A stretch of DNA of 64,000 nt from Shewanella loihica PV-4 (GCF_000016065.1 NC_009092.1:3968001-4032000), one strand, 5' to 3'; shown: positions 9,244-17,745, counted from the first letter of the stretch. Made by a program: numbers and translations. The notes: generated from the letters alone by a model not told the origin.

Positions 9244-9882
9244 TTAGAGCAGACTCTCGATCTGTTGACGCATCTCGTCTATGGGGGTGCCAGTGTAGAA
9301 GAAACCGCGCACCCGCTGTTTGCCATCGAGCACGAAGATCTTGGCGGTGTGGGAATAGAGATAACCCTGACGCTTAGGCGCCTTGCTATCTTCCAGGCTC
9401 AGCTTCTTATACTCAGTGGTCACCTTCTCCTCGGCCAGCTTGGTATAGTCGGCCTTAAACAGCGCGGCGACCTCATCTATCTTCTCCCGCTCATCCACCA
9501 AGCCGATAAAGCTGGGGTCGAAATAGCTGAGGTATTTGTTCAGGTGCTTGGGCGTGTCGTAGTCGCTGTCGATGCTGATAAAGAGCACCTGAATGCGGTC
9601 TCGGGTCTCGCTCGGCAACTGGTGCATCAGCTGGCTGATGTGGGCCATGGTGGTCGGGCAGATGTCGGCGCAGTTGGTGTAGCCGAAGAACATCATCACC
9701 ACCTTGTCGTGAAAGTCCGACAGACGAACCTCACCCCCCTTGCTGCTGCGCAGGCTAAAATCGCCACCAATCCCCTTGAGGATCGGCATGTTCGCCATGC
9801 TAGCAGCGCTCATCAGGCTGCCGATAAGCAGCACACAGAGGCTCAGGGCCAGATGAAACTTACCTTGGTTAACTCGTGTCAT
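9244..9882 (-). CDS. SCO1/SenC/PrrC family copper/thiol protein
   Basis: About 212 residues. Start chosen at ATG 9882 with SD GAAGGA seven nt upstream; an in-frame TTG lies two codons earlier. An N-terminal hydrophobic signal or anchor precedes a thioredoxin-like fold with the copper-binding CxxxC motif in GYTNCADICPTTMAH and the distal His in LYSHTAKIFVLD. SCO proteins load Cu into CuA sites or reduce target cysteines in the periplasm. Only about 20 nt separate it from the PCu(A)C gene, so the two are probably co-transcribed and act on the nearby NirK or a terminal oxidase. Confidence 0.92.
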   Translation of the reverse strand: MTRVNQGKFHLALSLCVLLIGSLMSAASMANMPILKGIGGDFSLRSSKGGEVRLSDFHDKVVMMFFGYTNCADICPTTMAHISQLMHQLPSETRDRIQVLFISIDSDYDTPKHLNKYLSYFDPSFIGLVDEREKIDEVAALFKADYTKLAEEKVTTEYKKLSLEDSKAPKRQGYLYSHTAKIFVLDGKQRVRGFFYTGTPIDEMRQQIESLL

Positions 9883-9897
9883 AGTCAATTCCTTCTC

Positions 9898-10734
9898 CTA
9901 ACAACGCACCTCGGCGCCAAGATCGGTTACCGGCGGCAGGTACTCGGCACGGTACAGCACTACCTTAGCCCCCTCTGGGGTCACGGAGAGCTGCATGGTC
10001 ACGCCGACTCGCGCCAGCTCGACCTCGCCCTCGCTGTTGGTGGCCGTCCACTGATACTCGAAACTCAAACGGTATTGCCCATCCTCTGGCGTCAGGCTGT
10101 AGTTCTTGATCACCCGCCGGCTGTCGCTGTGATTCAGGCTGTGCAGGTAGGCGAGATACTGGCTCGGCCCCTGAGTGGGCTCTTCAGGCCCGGTGAAGCT
10201 TGCATCCTTAGCTAACAGACCGAGCAGAGTCACGTCATCCAGCCTATCTAGCGATTCAGTCCAGCGATAGAGCGCCGCGCGAACCAGATTGATCTCGGCG
10301 GCGGGGCGATAGCGGGAGGTGAAGTCATCATACTCGTTGACCAGAGTGACGCTGCTGCGCACCAATCCTTGATTATCCAGGCTCAGGCGCTGCACCACAT
10401 ATTGCCCCCTCACCTCGCTCTCGCCTTCGGTTGGCGAGGCCAGCTGAAACTCTGTCTCCACCTCGACCTCGACACCCTCCTGACTGCGAGCGATAGGGGT
10501 GATAGACATGAGATGATGGGCGCCCTGGCTTGGCAGGCTGCCGGCATACTCGGCGTAGTCCACTAGATCGCTCTCTGGCGCCAAGCGCTTGTCGGCCTGA
10601 CCCATATCCAGGTTGGCATACCAGAGATAGACATTTGCCTCCAGGCCATAGTCCACCTCGGCGGCCGCTGCGCTGGAGGTTATAACAAACCCGCCCAGCA
10701 TCATCAGCAATCCCATCAGGAGTAACCTTTGCAT
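9898..10734 (-). CDS. exported protein of unknown function in the nirK locus
   Basis: About 278 residues from ATG 10734 (SD GGGAG, six nt); an ATG two codons upstream is too close to the SD. A clear signal peptide ends near SSAAAAEVDY. The mature part is rich in beta-strand patterns and acidic residues, with no Cys apart from the C-terminal residue. A segment around LAKDASFTGPEEPTQGPSQYLAYLHSL followed by a strand-rich tail resembles an NTF2/SnoaL-like fold, but this is weak. It sits between nirK and the SCO gene on the same strand (15-nt gap to SCO). Role in nitrite reduction or copper insertion is inferred only from position. Confidence 0.8.
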   Translation of the reverse strand: MQRLLLMGLLMMLGGFVITSSAAAAEVDYGLEANVYLWYANLDMGQADKRLAPESDLVDYAEYAGSLPSQGAHHLMSITPIARSQEGVEVEVETEFQLASPTEGESEVRGQYVVQRLSLDNQGLVRSSVTLVNEYDDFTSRYRPAAEINLVRAALYRWTESLDRLDDVTLLGLLAKDASFTGPEEPTQGPSQYLAYLHSLNHSDSRRVIKNYSLTPEDGQYRLSFEYQWTATNSEGEVELARVGVTMQLSVTPEGAKVVLYRAEYLPPVTDLGAEVRC

Positions 10735-10762
10735 CCGCATCTCCCATCGTTGCGACGATAAT

Positions 10763-10796
10763 GGGCTCGAGCCTCACCTAGACCCGAGCCCTTTTT
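10763..10796 (+). terminator. plus-strand intrinsic terminator-like hairpin after nirK
   Basis: GGGCTCG (10763-10769) pairs with CGAGCCC (10785-10791), followed by TTTTT (10792-10796) on the plus strand. Both flanking genes are on the minus strand, so it would stop antisense transcription. On the minus strand the hairpin has no following T-tract and may only impede or process the nirK message. Confidence 0.45.
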
Positions 10797-10801
10797 GCCT
10801 A

Positions 10802-10838
10802 AGCCCTTAGCGCTTAGCCCTTAGCGCTTAGCCCTTAG
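10802..10838. repeat. 14-bp tandem repeat over the nirK stop codon
   Basis: Unit AGCCCTTAGCGCTT occurs twice in full (10802-10815, 10816-10829) plus nine bases of a third copy (10830-10838). The nirK stop codon (10835-10837) lies inside the last partial unit. Confidence 0.8.
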
Positions 10839-12013
10839 GCCGTGGCTATGCTAGATGGCTTCTTGAGCTGCACCATCAGGTTGTCATCCCACTCGCCGTC
10901 GACCTTCACGTGAGCTGCGGCGCCCTTGATGATCGCCTCGATCAGGTTGTGGTTCACATAGGCATAGAGACCTGGCTGGCGGAAGGTGTATAGGGCGGCG
11001 CAGGCACTGCCCCCGGCGACCATCCAGGTTTCCAGATTGGTCTGCGGTGCATCGGTAAATGAACCCGCTGGCCAGACATAGTCACCGTGTCCGCCGATGA
11101 TGTGCGGACGGGTGTCGCGGTTCGCCTGAGAGTGTACGAAGAGCACAGACTCACCCACCTTGGCGGTCATGGCGTTCTTGCCTGTCAGGGCACCTACGGC
11201 GCCGTTGAACACCACATGAGATGGAGTAAGTGTCTTCATCACCTCAAGCACCTCACTCATGCTGCCCATCACAGTGTCATAGGCCTTGTATTTGCCGTTG
11301 GCATCCTTTGGCACATAGAAGTCGGCTTCGCCTATGTAGTAGGCCTTGTCATATTTAACTGGCTTGCCTTCGGCATCTTTCAGACCGTCACGGGGCAGCA
11401 CCATGATGGCGCCATGCATGCCCATGGCCACGTGCCAAGGGATCATCACCCCGCCCGGCGCACAGTGATACACGAAGGTGCCGGCCTTGGTCGCCTTGAA
11501 GCGGAAGGTCACCTCCTGGCCGGGAGAAACCAGAGTCAGCTCGCCGCCGCCCAGGGCGCCGGTGGCCGCATGCAGGTCGATGTTGTGGGCCAGGGCGTTG
11601 GTCGCAGGGTTCACCAGAGTCAGCTCGACGAAGTCATGTTGATGACAGACGATGAGCGGGCCAGGCACGCTACCGTTGAAGGCGCAGACCCAAGCCTTGG
11701 TGCCGTTTTCCAGCTCCACCTGCTTCTCTTCTACCACCAGCTTCACCTGCACCACCTTAGGCTTACCCTTGGCGACCTGATCATGCTTAGGCACCATAGG
11801 TGGTGGCACCAGGTCTAAGGTGACGCGCGCAAGCTGCTCCGCCTTATAGTTGGCCATACGGTCTGACTTGGTCTGCGTGGTGGCCGAGGCACTGCTTGAT
11901 ACCAAGCCGGCCGCCATACCAGCGCCCACCAGGCCCAGACCGACTGAACCACTCAAGAAGCTACGACGTTGCTGATCGACATTCACTGCAGGGGTAGAAG
12001 ATTGCTTTTCCAT
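10835..12013 (-). CDS. nirK: copper-containing nitrite reductase NirK
   Basis: 392 residues, periplasmic, reduces nitrite to NO. A Tat signal ([16 protein letters not shown]) shows export of the folded enzyme. Two cupredoxin domains follow. Type-1 copper ligands are H143, C184, H194 and M199 (in [24 protein letters not shown]). Type-2 ligands are H148 and H183 plus a His of the second domain (HIIGGHG). The catalytic Asp is D146, and SHVVFNG probably carries the catalytic His. The Cys-to-His spacing ([11 protein letters not shown]) is one residue longer than in Alcaligenes-type NirK. SD GGAG six nt before ATG. An FNR-type box lies upstream. Confidence 0.97.
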   Translation of the reverse strand: MEKQSSTPAVNVDQQRRSFLSGSVGLGLVGAGMAAGLVSSSASATTQTKSDRMANYKAEQLARVTLDLVPPPMVPKHDQVAKGKPKVVQVKLVVEEKQVELENGTKAWVCAFNGSVPGPLIVCHQHDFVELTLVNPATNALAHNIDLHAATGALGGGELTLVSPGQEVTFRFKATKAGTFVYHCAPGGVMIPWHVAMGMHGAIMVLPRDGLKDAEGKPVKYDKAYYIGEADFYVPKDANGKYKAYDTVMGSMSEVLEVMKTLTPSHVVFNGAVGALTGKNAMTAKVGESVLFVHSQANRDTRPHIIGGHGDYVWPAGSFTDAPQTNLETWMVAGGSACAALYTFRQPGLYAYVNHNLIEAIIKGAAAHVKVDGEWDDNLMVQLKKPSSIATA

Positions 12014-12128
12014 AAAATACTCCGTTGTTAGCGCATTTCACCAAAGGGGTTCAAACTGCCAGAGCCACTGTGATGAAGGTGTTATTACCTTGTTGCAGTT
12101 AAGACTATGCCTTTGACGCAGATTGAAA

Positions 12129-12142
12129 TTGACTTTGGTCAA
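12129..12142. promoter_or_regulatory. FNR/DNR-type box upstream of nirK
   Basis: TTGACTTTGGTCAA is a perfect 5+4+5 palindrome of the TTGAY-N4-RTCAA type used by FNR, DNR and NnrR proteins. It lies 116-129 bp upstream of the nirK ATG. It suggests anaerobic or NO-dependent control, possibly by the Crp/Fnr protein at 7872-8648. The rest of 12014-12420 shows no gene. Confidence 0.65.
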
Positions 12143-12420
12143 GTCGCTCAAGAAATTTCAAATTGGCTAAATTAGCCGAGAAAAGCGGGAGGTTTCAGGC
12201 GAGAAACGAGGCGAAAAAACAGACAAAAAATCCCTGCTATCCCAGATGGGACGGCGGGGTTAAAAGGACAATAGGGCGTGATATTCAGGCTGTCAAAGTG
12301 ACCGGGAAAGCCCCTGCAAGCCTTACCATTTGTAATGATAAGTTTACAGAAATGAGAAAGCTAGGCGGTGAAAGAGTCGGCAGATTCAGGTTGGCCTCTA
12401 CCGACAGAAGAAGGATAAAG

Positions 12421-12921
12421 TTAAGACTCGAATGCCTGCAGCCAATGTTTAAACAGCCCATCCAGCTGCTGTTTCTCATCGGGCGACAGACGACTGGTCA
12501 GGGCCTGCTGAGCCGCCACATGGGCCTCGATCGCCTCATCTATCAACGCGAGCCCCGCCTCGGTCAGGCCGACGCTGACGCTACGCCTGTCTTCCTGACA
12601 ATGGCTGCGGGAGACCAGCCCCTTCTTCTCCAGACCATCGACGCGGTTGGTCATGGCCCCCGAGGTGAGCATCATGGCCGCCAGCAGATCCGAGGGCGTC
12701 AGGCGATAGGGCTCTCCCGAGCGGCGCAGGGTCGCCAACACATCGAACTCCCCCATGCTGATGCCAAACTGCTTATGACAAGCACTGACCTCTGTCTCCA
12801 GATGTTTATAGATACGCATCATGCGGCCGAGGATCGCCATAGGCAGGGTATCCAGTTGCGGCTTCTCCTTGGCCCATTGGGCCCTTAGGCGATCGACGCC
12901 ATCGAGGTGATTTGAGTTCAT
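12421..12921 (-). CDS. MarR-family transcriptional regulator
   Basis: About 166 residues from ATG 12921, chosen because SD GGAGAG lies four nt upstream and the extra 25 upstream residues look non-coding. The winged-helix core covers about 30-120, with EFDVLATLRRSG, LTPSDLLAAMMLTSGAMTNRVDGLEKKGLV and the wing SHCQEDRRSVSVGLTEAG. It is divergent from an EamA exporter with two near-identical palindromes between them. The simplest reading is a local repressor of itself and the exporter; the ligand is unknown. Confidence 0.92.
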   Translation of the reverse strand: MNSNHLDGVDRLRAQWAKEKPQLDTLPMAILGRMMRIYKHLETEVSACHKQFGISMGEFDVLATLRRSGEPYRLTPSDLLAAMMLTSGAMTNRVDGLEKKGLVSRSHCQEDRRSVSVGLTEAGLALIDEAIEAHVAAQQALTSRLSPDEKQQLDGLFKHWLQAFES

Positions 12922-12996
12922 CTGCTCTCCGAGAACACATAGAGTGGTGTCAGGCTCAATGGTCACGACCATAGAGGAAACGGTAACCACAGGCAT

Positions 12997-13016
12997 TTAT
13001 CTTCAGGTAAAGATAA
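12997..13016. promoter_or_regulatory. MarR-type operator 1
   Basis: TATCTTCAGGTAAAGATA at 12998-13015 is an inverted repeat with 6-bp arms, 7 bp with the flanking T/A pair. It is 17/18 identical to the second site and lies in the gap between the divergent marR-like and EamA genes. Confidence 0.7.
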
Positions 13017-13062
13017 TTAATCCTGAGATACTTTACAAGCAGAAATAAAAGGCGCAGACTTA

Positions 13063-13080
13063 TATCTTCACGTAAAGATA
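13063..13080. promoter_or_regulatory. MarR-type operator 2
   Basis: TATCTTCACGTAAAGATA, with its centre 65 bp from that of operator 1 and its end 18 bp before the EamA start. It probably overlaps the EamA promoter or leader. Confidence 0.7.
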
Positions 13081-13098
13081 CTTTTTGTAGAGATAAAC

Positions 13099-13995
13099 AT
13101 GAATGTACTGCTAGCCATGATCCCCGCCTTCTTCTGGGGCACCACATACGCGGTGACCCAATATACGCTGCCGGATTGGCCTCCTCTGTTGCTTGGTGCC
13201 TTGCGAGCGCTGCCGGCCGGCCTTATCCTGCTGGCGATCAGGCCCAGCCTGCCAAAGCGTCAGGAGTGGAGCCTGCTGTTTCGCCTAGGCTTTATCAATA
13301 TCGCCGCCTTCTTCAGCCTGATCTTCGTCATGGCCCTCACCCTGCCCTCGGCCATCTCGGGCGTCGGCATGATCTCTGTGCCTGTATTTGCCATGCTCTA
13401 CCAGTGGCTGTTTCATGGGCGGCGCCCCGGCCTGACCCAGGGCTTCTTCGGCCTAGTGCTGATCGGCCTGGCCTGGCTACTGTTTAACCCCAACTCCATC
13501 AGCCTCAACCCCATAGGTCTGCTCGCCATGCTGGCGGCCATCAGCTGCATCATAGTCGGTAGCGGCATCACTAAGGCTCTTGGGGATCGCATGCATTGGT
13601 GGACGGTATTGACCTGGCAGCTGATCATCGGCGGCGTGCTGCTGAGTGTAGCGGCAAGCGTGCATGCCTGGCTGGCGCCCCAAGGCTATGGCAATGCGCT
13701 TAGCCAACTCAGCCAGAACAACCTTGTCGGCATCGGCTGGATCATCCTGCTCAATACCGTACTGGGTTATATCATGTATGTCTGGCTGTTGCAGCGCATG
13801 AGCGTGGTGGACTTTACCTTTGGCGGCATCGCAAACCCAGTGGCGGGTATCGTCTCTGGCATGGTGCTGCTGGGCGAATCTTTCACGCCGCATCAGTACC
13901 TGCTGATGTTGGCTATGATCGCCGCCTCACTGATGCCACAAATCATAGGCTTGATCGGTGAGCGCAGGCGTGTCGCTCAGACTAAAATCCAATAG
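13099..13995 (+). CDS. EamA/DMT-superfamily transporter
   Basis: 298 residues with about ten transmembrane segments arranged as two EamA repeats (about 3-135 and 147-285). The opening PAFFWGTTYAVTQYTLP is typical of drug/metabolite exporters. Substrate unknown. No strong SD precedes the ATG. Divergent from the MarR gene and next to two operators, so expression is probably inducible by the compound it exports (inference). Confidence 0.92.
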   Translation: MNVLLAMIPAFFWGTTYAVTQYTLPDWPPLLLGALRALPAGLILLAIRPSLPKRQEWSLLFRLGFINIAAFFSLIFVMALTLPSAISGVGMISVPVFAMLYQWLFHGRRPGLTQGFFGLVLIGLAWLLFNPNSISLNPIGLLAMLAAISCIIVGSGITKALGDRMHWWTVLTWQLIIGGVLLSVAASVHAWLAPQGYGNALSQLSQNNLVGIGWIILLNTVLGYIMYVWLLQRMSVVDFTFGGIANPVAGIVSGMVLLGESFTPHQYLLMLAMIAASLMPQIIGLIGERRRVAQTKIQ

Positions 13996-14083
13996 GCTTC
14001 ACAAATACCTATGTTTGAGTTTCCCCTGTTTTCACTAAGGGTTACCATGGCTTTTTCATTAATTAACAGGAAGATAAATTAGT

Positions 14084-14293
14084 ATGAAAATTAGCGCACG
14101 CAACAACCTTACCGGTAAGATCAAGGCAATCGAAGAAGGTTCGGTAAACAACGAAGTGGTGATCGAGCTAGCTCCGGGCGTTGAGATCACCTCTGTGGTC
14201 ACCAAGAAATCATGTGAGCAGTTGGGTCTGATGGTGGGCGGCGAAGCCTATGCCATCATCAAGGCAAGCAATGTGATGATCGCCGTCGACTAA
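14084..14293 (+). CDS. molybdopterin/molybdate-binding TOBE-domain protein (molbindin, Mop-like)
   Basis: 69 residues forming a single TOBE/Mop domain: MKISARNNLTGKIKAIEEG, then VIELAPGVEITSVVTKKS and a closing AIIKASNVMIAVD. Such proteins oligomerise in the cytoplasm and bind molybdate, which suits a genome with molybdoenzymes. SD AGGAAG upstream. Monocistronic. Confidence 0.92.
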   Translation: MKISARNNLTGKIKAIEEGSVNNEVVIELAPGVEITSVVTKKSCEQLGLMVGGEAYAIIKASNVMIAVD

Positions 14294-14315
14294 TTACTCT
14301 TTCGAGATTGATTTA

Positions 14316-14353
14316 GGCATAGGGCTGGAACGTTAAAACAGATGCCCTATGCC
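14316..14353. repeat. perfect 10-bp inverted repeat between convergent genes
   Basis: GGCATAGGGC (14316-14325) and GCCCTATGCC (14344-14353) can form a 10-bp stem with an 18-nt loop. There is no T-tract, so it may be a transcript-end or stability hairpin. Confidence 0.6.
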
Positions 14354-14391
14354 GACACCGCTTAGTCTAAACGATAAAATCGAGACGCTTT

Positions 14392-14466
14392 AATCTAAGC
14401 GACTTTAATCTAAGCGACTTTAATCTAAGCGCTTTTAATCCCGGCGATTTTAATCTAGGCGCCTTT
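14392..14466. repeat. 15-bp tandem repeat, 5 units, over a stop codon
   Basis: Units AATCTAAGCGACTTT (14392-14406, 14407-14421), then AATCTAAGCGCTTTT, AATCCCGGCGATTTT and AATCTAGGCGCCTTT up to 14466. The array reaches into the stop codon (14465-14467) of the minus-strand GFA gene. Confidence 0.85.
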
Positions 14467-14839
14467 AATCCAGATATTGCCAGGTGTCGGCGCCATCGAA
14501 GTGGCGGATCTGAATCTTCTCGCGCAGCGCCTCTGGTGCCATCCTGAAGTTCAGCGCTATCCTGGGCTCGCTCACCTTGTCCGTCGTCATGGTATGGGTC
14601 ACGCAGCCACAGCGCTTGCAGTGGTAGAAGACCAGATACTTATCCCCATGGCTATACCCCACAAACGCACTCTCCTCCTGGCCGGACGGTGCCAGCTCGT
14701 TCAGGCTGACCTCCTTGGGATCAAAATAGCCCCACAGGGCGGCATAGCGGCTGCAGATGGAGCAGTTGCAAGAGGTGAGCGTTTCTGGAGGCGTCGCCAG
14801 GGTCAGTTGTACCTGCCCACAATGACAAGAGAGCTGCAT
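14465..14839 (-). CDS. GFA/CENP-V domain protein
   Basis: 124 residues. Zinc-binding cysteines typical of the glutathione-dependent formaldehyde-activating (GFA) fold are visible: LSCHCGQVQL, SCNCSICSRY and HCKRCGCVTH. Members bind zinc and often a thiol such as glutathione; the specific activity here is unknown. SD AAGGA nine nt before ATG. Its stop codon lies in the 15-bp tandem repeat. Confidence 0.9.
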   Translation of the reverse strand: MQLSCHCGQVQLTLATPPETLTSCNCSICSRYAALWGYFDPKEVSLNELAPSGQEESAFVGYSHGDKYLVFYHCKRCGCVTHTMTTDKVSEPRIALNFRMAPEALREKIQIRHFDGADTWQYLD

Positions 14840-14944
14840 GTCAAAATATCCTTATTTTTTAAGTCATGCCTAACCTAAAGGGTTAACTCTCTTATATCAA
14901 GACAAGGCCTAGTTGGCTGCGGTTACCGCTGGCGATAATGGCGA

Positions 14945-15139
14945 TCAGTTATATCCCAGGATGTAGCAATCTGGCTCTTCATCTTTAAGATCTGTCTCGT
15001 TGCCCGCCAACATCTCCTGCAGCCATTGACGACGTGTCATGGCGCCATGATCAGATTCAGTCTCGGTAACCCTGTGCGCTGTGTTTGTTTCGTGTTCCAT
15101 AATCAATACCCAATTCATCTTCACCCGTCGGTAATTCAC
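14945..15139 (-). CDS. small hypothetical protein
   Basis: 64 residues or fewer: the frame opens with GTG at 15139, and an in-frame ATG (MNWVLIMEHETN) at 15118 is an alternative start. Hydrophilic and acidic in the second half (LKDEEPDCYILGYN), with MTRRQWLQEMLAGN as a likely helix. No domain recognised. Codon composition resembles real genes more than the AT-rich flank does. Confidence 0.45.
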   Translation of the reverse strand: MNYRRVKMNWVLIMEHETNTAHRVTETESDHGAMTRRQWLQEMLAGNETDLKDEEPDCYILGYN

Positions 15140-15510
15140 CCGACCCTAATTAAGTATTTGAGAGCACAACAAAACGCCCGCCGCGTTTAATTTATCAAAC
15201 ACTTAAATTTGATTAAATGACTGAAAACTATTGATGTCAATGAATTTTATTGGTCATACAAATAAACCAACAAAAGCTGCACGCAGAAACCAGTAAATCG
15301 CAAAGCATTAATTATAAAGAATTTTATAAACTGAATTCTGTATTCAATCTTTTAAAAACCATAAACCAAGCTACTCGTATCCTTAAAAAAATTAATCTTC
15401 TGACCATCAAAATTAACGCCTCACACCCGATTGATAAAGCAAACACTTGTTTGAATATCAATTCCTGGCGAGCCTAAAAGCCAAGAATTGGCTGCCAAAC
15501 CACTCAGGCG

Positions 15511-15537
15511 CGCACCGGGTGCGACACCTTGTCGCAC
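15511..15537 (+). promoter_or_regulatory. overlapping alternative hairpins in the TonB-receptor leader
   Basis: CGCACC (15511-15516) pairs with GGTGCG (15518-15523), while GTGCGAC (15519-15525) pairs perfectly with GTCGCAC (15531-15537). The two stems share bases and exclude each other. They lie about 78-104 nt before the receptor start. The rest of 15140-15614 is AT-rich with no convincing gene. Confidence 0.45.
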
Positions 15538-15614
15538 TATCTGAGATTGCCTTTGTCAGGCCTAAGCAGGGCTGCCACAATGCCGCCACCTAACTACCTA
15601 AGAACTACAAGATT

Positions 15615-17672
15615 ATGGCGCTGCGTCTCTCTTTCCTTACGCTCTCAATCGGCACTGCCTTGCTGACTCTACCCTTTGCTCAGGCTCAAGAAGCCGCCTT
15701 CGAGATCATCGAAGTCCATGGTGCCCACCAGGGTAGCTATACCTCGGTGACGCCCGAGGCCCAGGCACCCGTCAGTGACATCAGCGGTCTGCTCACCCAG
15801 CTCCCAGGCACGGCCGTCAACGGTAACGGCCCGCTGACCGGCATCGCCCAGTATCGCGGCCTGTTCGGCGACAGAGTCAATACCCAGGTCAATGGTGTCT
15901 CCCTCGCCGGCGCAGGCCCCAATGCCATGGACACTCCGCTGAGCTATGCCAGCCTGATCAACAGTGAGCGCATCGAGATGCACCGCGGCATAGCCCCCGT
16001 CTCGGCCGGCACTAACACGGTAGGCGGCAGCATCAAGGTGATCGAATCCCAGGCCAGCTTTAACGATACTCAGGGTCGCATCGCCGCCCAGTATCAAGGC
16101 AATGGCGGCCAGAGCCATCTGGGGGCCAAGGTCAATGTGGGTGGAAAGAACCACGCCCTGCTGGTCTATGGCGACCTCATGCATGGAGATGAGGATATGA
16201 AATCCGGCGACGATCTTCGCCTCTCTCCCACCGGCTACGACAAGCAGATCATCGGCGGCCAATACCGCTTAAACCTCAGCGACAAGGGGTTGGACGATGA
16301 GTCCATCGCCATCGGCTATCAACATCTGGAAACCACAGAGGCGGGCACCCCGGCGTTGCCTATGGATATCGACTTCATCCGTACCGACAGGGTGAAACTC
16401 GAAGGTGAGCACAGGCTCGATACCTGGGATCTCAACTGGCATCTGGCCTTTAGCGATGCCAGACACGGCATGGACAACTTCAGCGAACGTCAGAAGCCAG
16501 AGAGTGCCAACGCCCGTTACAACAACGCCGAGAGCCAGAGTTATGATATGGCGCTGACACTGGGCAGAGATGCCTGGCTGTTTGGCCTCGACAGTCAGCT
16601 GAGTGAACACAACTCGCTGATCACAGATCCCACCAAACCCATGTTCAGGGTCGACAACTTCAACAAGGTGCAGGACGATACCTATAGCGCCTTCGCCCAA
16701 TGGCAACAGGATATCGACCAGTGGCATTGGCAGCTCGGCGCCAGGGTGAAACACTACCGCACCGATGCCGATGAGGTCAGCCACTCAATGGCTGGCGCCA
16801 TGCCGGCCATCAAGGTGTTGATGGACAGATATAACCAGGCGGATCGCACCCAGGCGCAGACGGGGCTGGATCTGGTGATCAACGGCCGTTATAGGGTCAA
16901 TGAGGAGTTAACCTGGATACTCGGGCTGGCCCGCAAACAGGACAGCGCCAGCTATCAGCAGAGATACCTGTGGATCCCGATGCAATCGACCGGTGGACTC
17001 GCCGACGGGCGCACCTATGTGGGCAAGATGGATCTGGATCTGGAAACCGCCTATCAGCTGGAGCTGGGCGCCGACTTCAACCGCCAGGGACTAAGCATCA
17101 GCCCACGAGTCTTCCTGCATCGCATCGACGACTATATTCAGGGGGTGAAGTCGACCGATCCCGCGGTGATCATGGCCGCCAACATGATGGGCAGCCAAGA
17201 TCCGATGGAATTTGCCAATGTCGATGCCCAGCTACTGGGGATGGATATTAACGCCAGCTATGAGATAACAGATCAGTGGCAGCTGGATCTCCTAGCCAGC
17301 TATGTCAGCGGCGAGCGCCGCGACATCGACGACAACCTCTACCGCATAGCACCGCCAAAGGTAAATTTGGGGCTCAACTTCAGAGAAGGCAACTGGTCTG
17401 CCCGCATCGAAGGGGTGATGGTGGCGGCTCAGGACAAGGTATCAGAGAGTCAATCCGAGCAGGCCAGCGCGGGCTACGGCCTGGTCAACCTGGTACTGGC
17501 CTACGACAGACAAAACTGGCTGGTTAAGGCTGGGGTCAACAACCTGTTCGATATCGACTATGAAGATCATCTCGGCGGCTACAACCGGGTGTTCAATGCC
17601 GACCTAACGCCGGGGCAACGCATGCCGGGCACTGGCATGAATGCCTGGCTCACCGGGGAGTATCGCTTCTAA
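15615..17672 (+). CDS. TonB-dependent outer-membrane receptor
   Basis: 685 residues. A signal peptide ends near PFAQAQEAAF. A TonB-box-like EIIEVHGAH stretch is followed by a plug domain (about 45-150, with INSERIEMHRG and GTNTVGGSIKV) and a beta-barrel to the C-terminal Phe (LTGEYRF). It imports a bound ligand across the outer membrane with TonB energy. Methionines are conspicuous in predicted loops (MAANMMGSQDPM, HSMAGAMPAI), which would fit a copper or other soft-metal substrate, but this is speculative. Monocistronic and followed by a strong terminator. Confidence 0.93.
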   Translation: MALRLSFLTLSIGTALLTLPFAQAQEAAFEIIEVHGAHQGSYTSVTPEAQAPVSDISGLLTQLPGTAVNGNGPLTGIAQYRGLFGDRVNTQVNGVSLAGAGPNAMDTPLSYASLINSERIEMHRGIAPVSAGTNTVGGSIKVIESQASFNDTQGRIAAQYQGNGGQSHLGAKVNVGGKNHALLVYGDLMHGDEDMKSGDDLRLSPTGYDKQIIGGQYRLNLSDKGLDDESIAIGYQHLETTEAGTPALPMDIDFIRTDRVKLEGEHRLDTWDLNWHLAFSDARHGMDNFSERQKPESANARYNNAESQSYDMALTLGRDAWLFGLDSQLSEHNSLITDPTKPMFRVDNFNKVQDDTYSAFAQWQQDIDQWHWQLGARVKHYRTDADEVSHSMAGAMPAIKVLMDRYNQADRTQAQTGLDLVINGRYRVNEELTWILGLARKQDSASYQQRYLWIPMQSTGGLADGRTYVGKMDLDLETAYQLELGADFNRQGLSISPRVFLHRIDDYIQGVKSTDPAVIMAANMMGSQDPMEFANVDAQLLGMDINASYEITDQWQLDLLASYVSGERRDIDDNLYRIAPPKVNLGLNFREGNWSARIEGVMVAAQDKVSESQSEQASAGYGLVNLVLAYDRQNWLVKAGVNNLFDIDYEDHLGGYNRVFNADLTPGQRMPGTGMNAWLTGEYRF

Positions 17673-17711
17673 CAGTTAACTCGTTTTTGGGAACCCTCCA
17701 CTGCGCTCCCG

Positions 17712-17745
17712 GCCCCGAGCACCCTGCACGCTCGGGGCTTTTTTT
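17712..17745 (+). terminator. rho-independent terminator
   Basis: Stem GCCCCGAGC (17712-17720) / GCTCGGGGC (17730-17738) followed by seven T. It ends the TonB-receptor transcript just before the convergent diguanylate cyclase gene. Confidence 0.92.

Noticed and set aside
9265..10215. 316-codon plus-strand frame over the SCO and unknown genes
   Set aside because: Antisense to two genes with clear signal peptides and motifs; composition (Val/His/Gln-rich) is typical of an antisense shadow in GC-rich DNA.
12163..12888. 241-codon plus-strand frame opposite the MarR gene
   Set aside because: It is the antisense shadow of the well-supported MarR gene, extended by chance into the gap.
15250..15477. 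75-codon open frame upstream of the TonB receptor
   Set aside because: It needs a TTG start without SD, lies in AT-rich non-coding sequence and has Lys/Ile/Asn-rich random-like composition.
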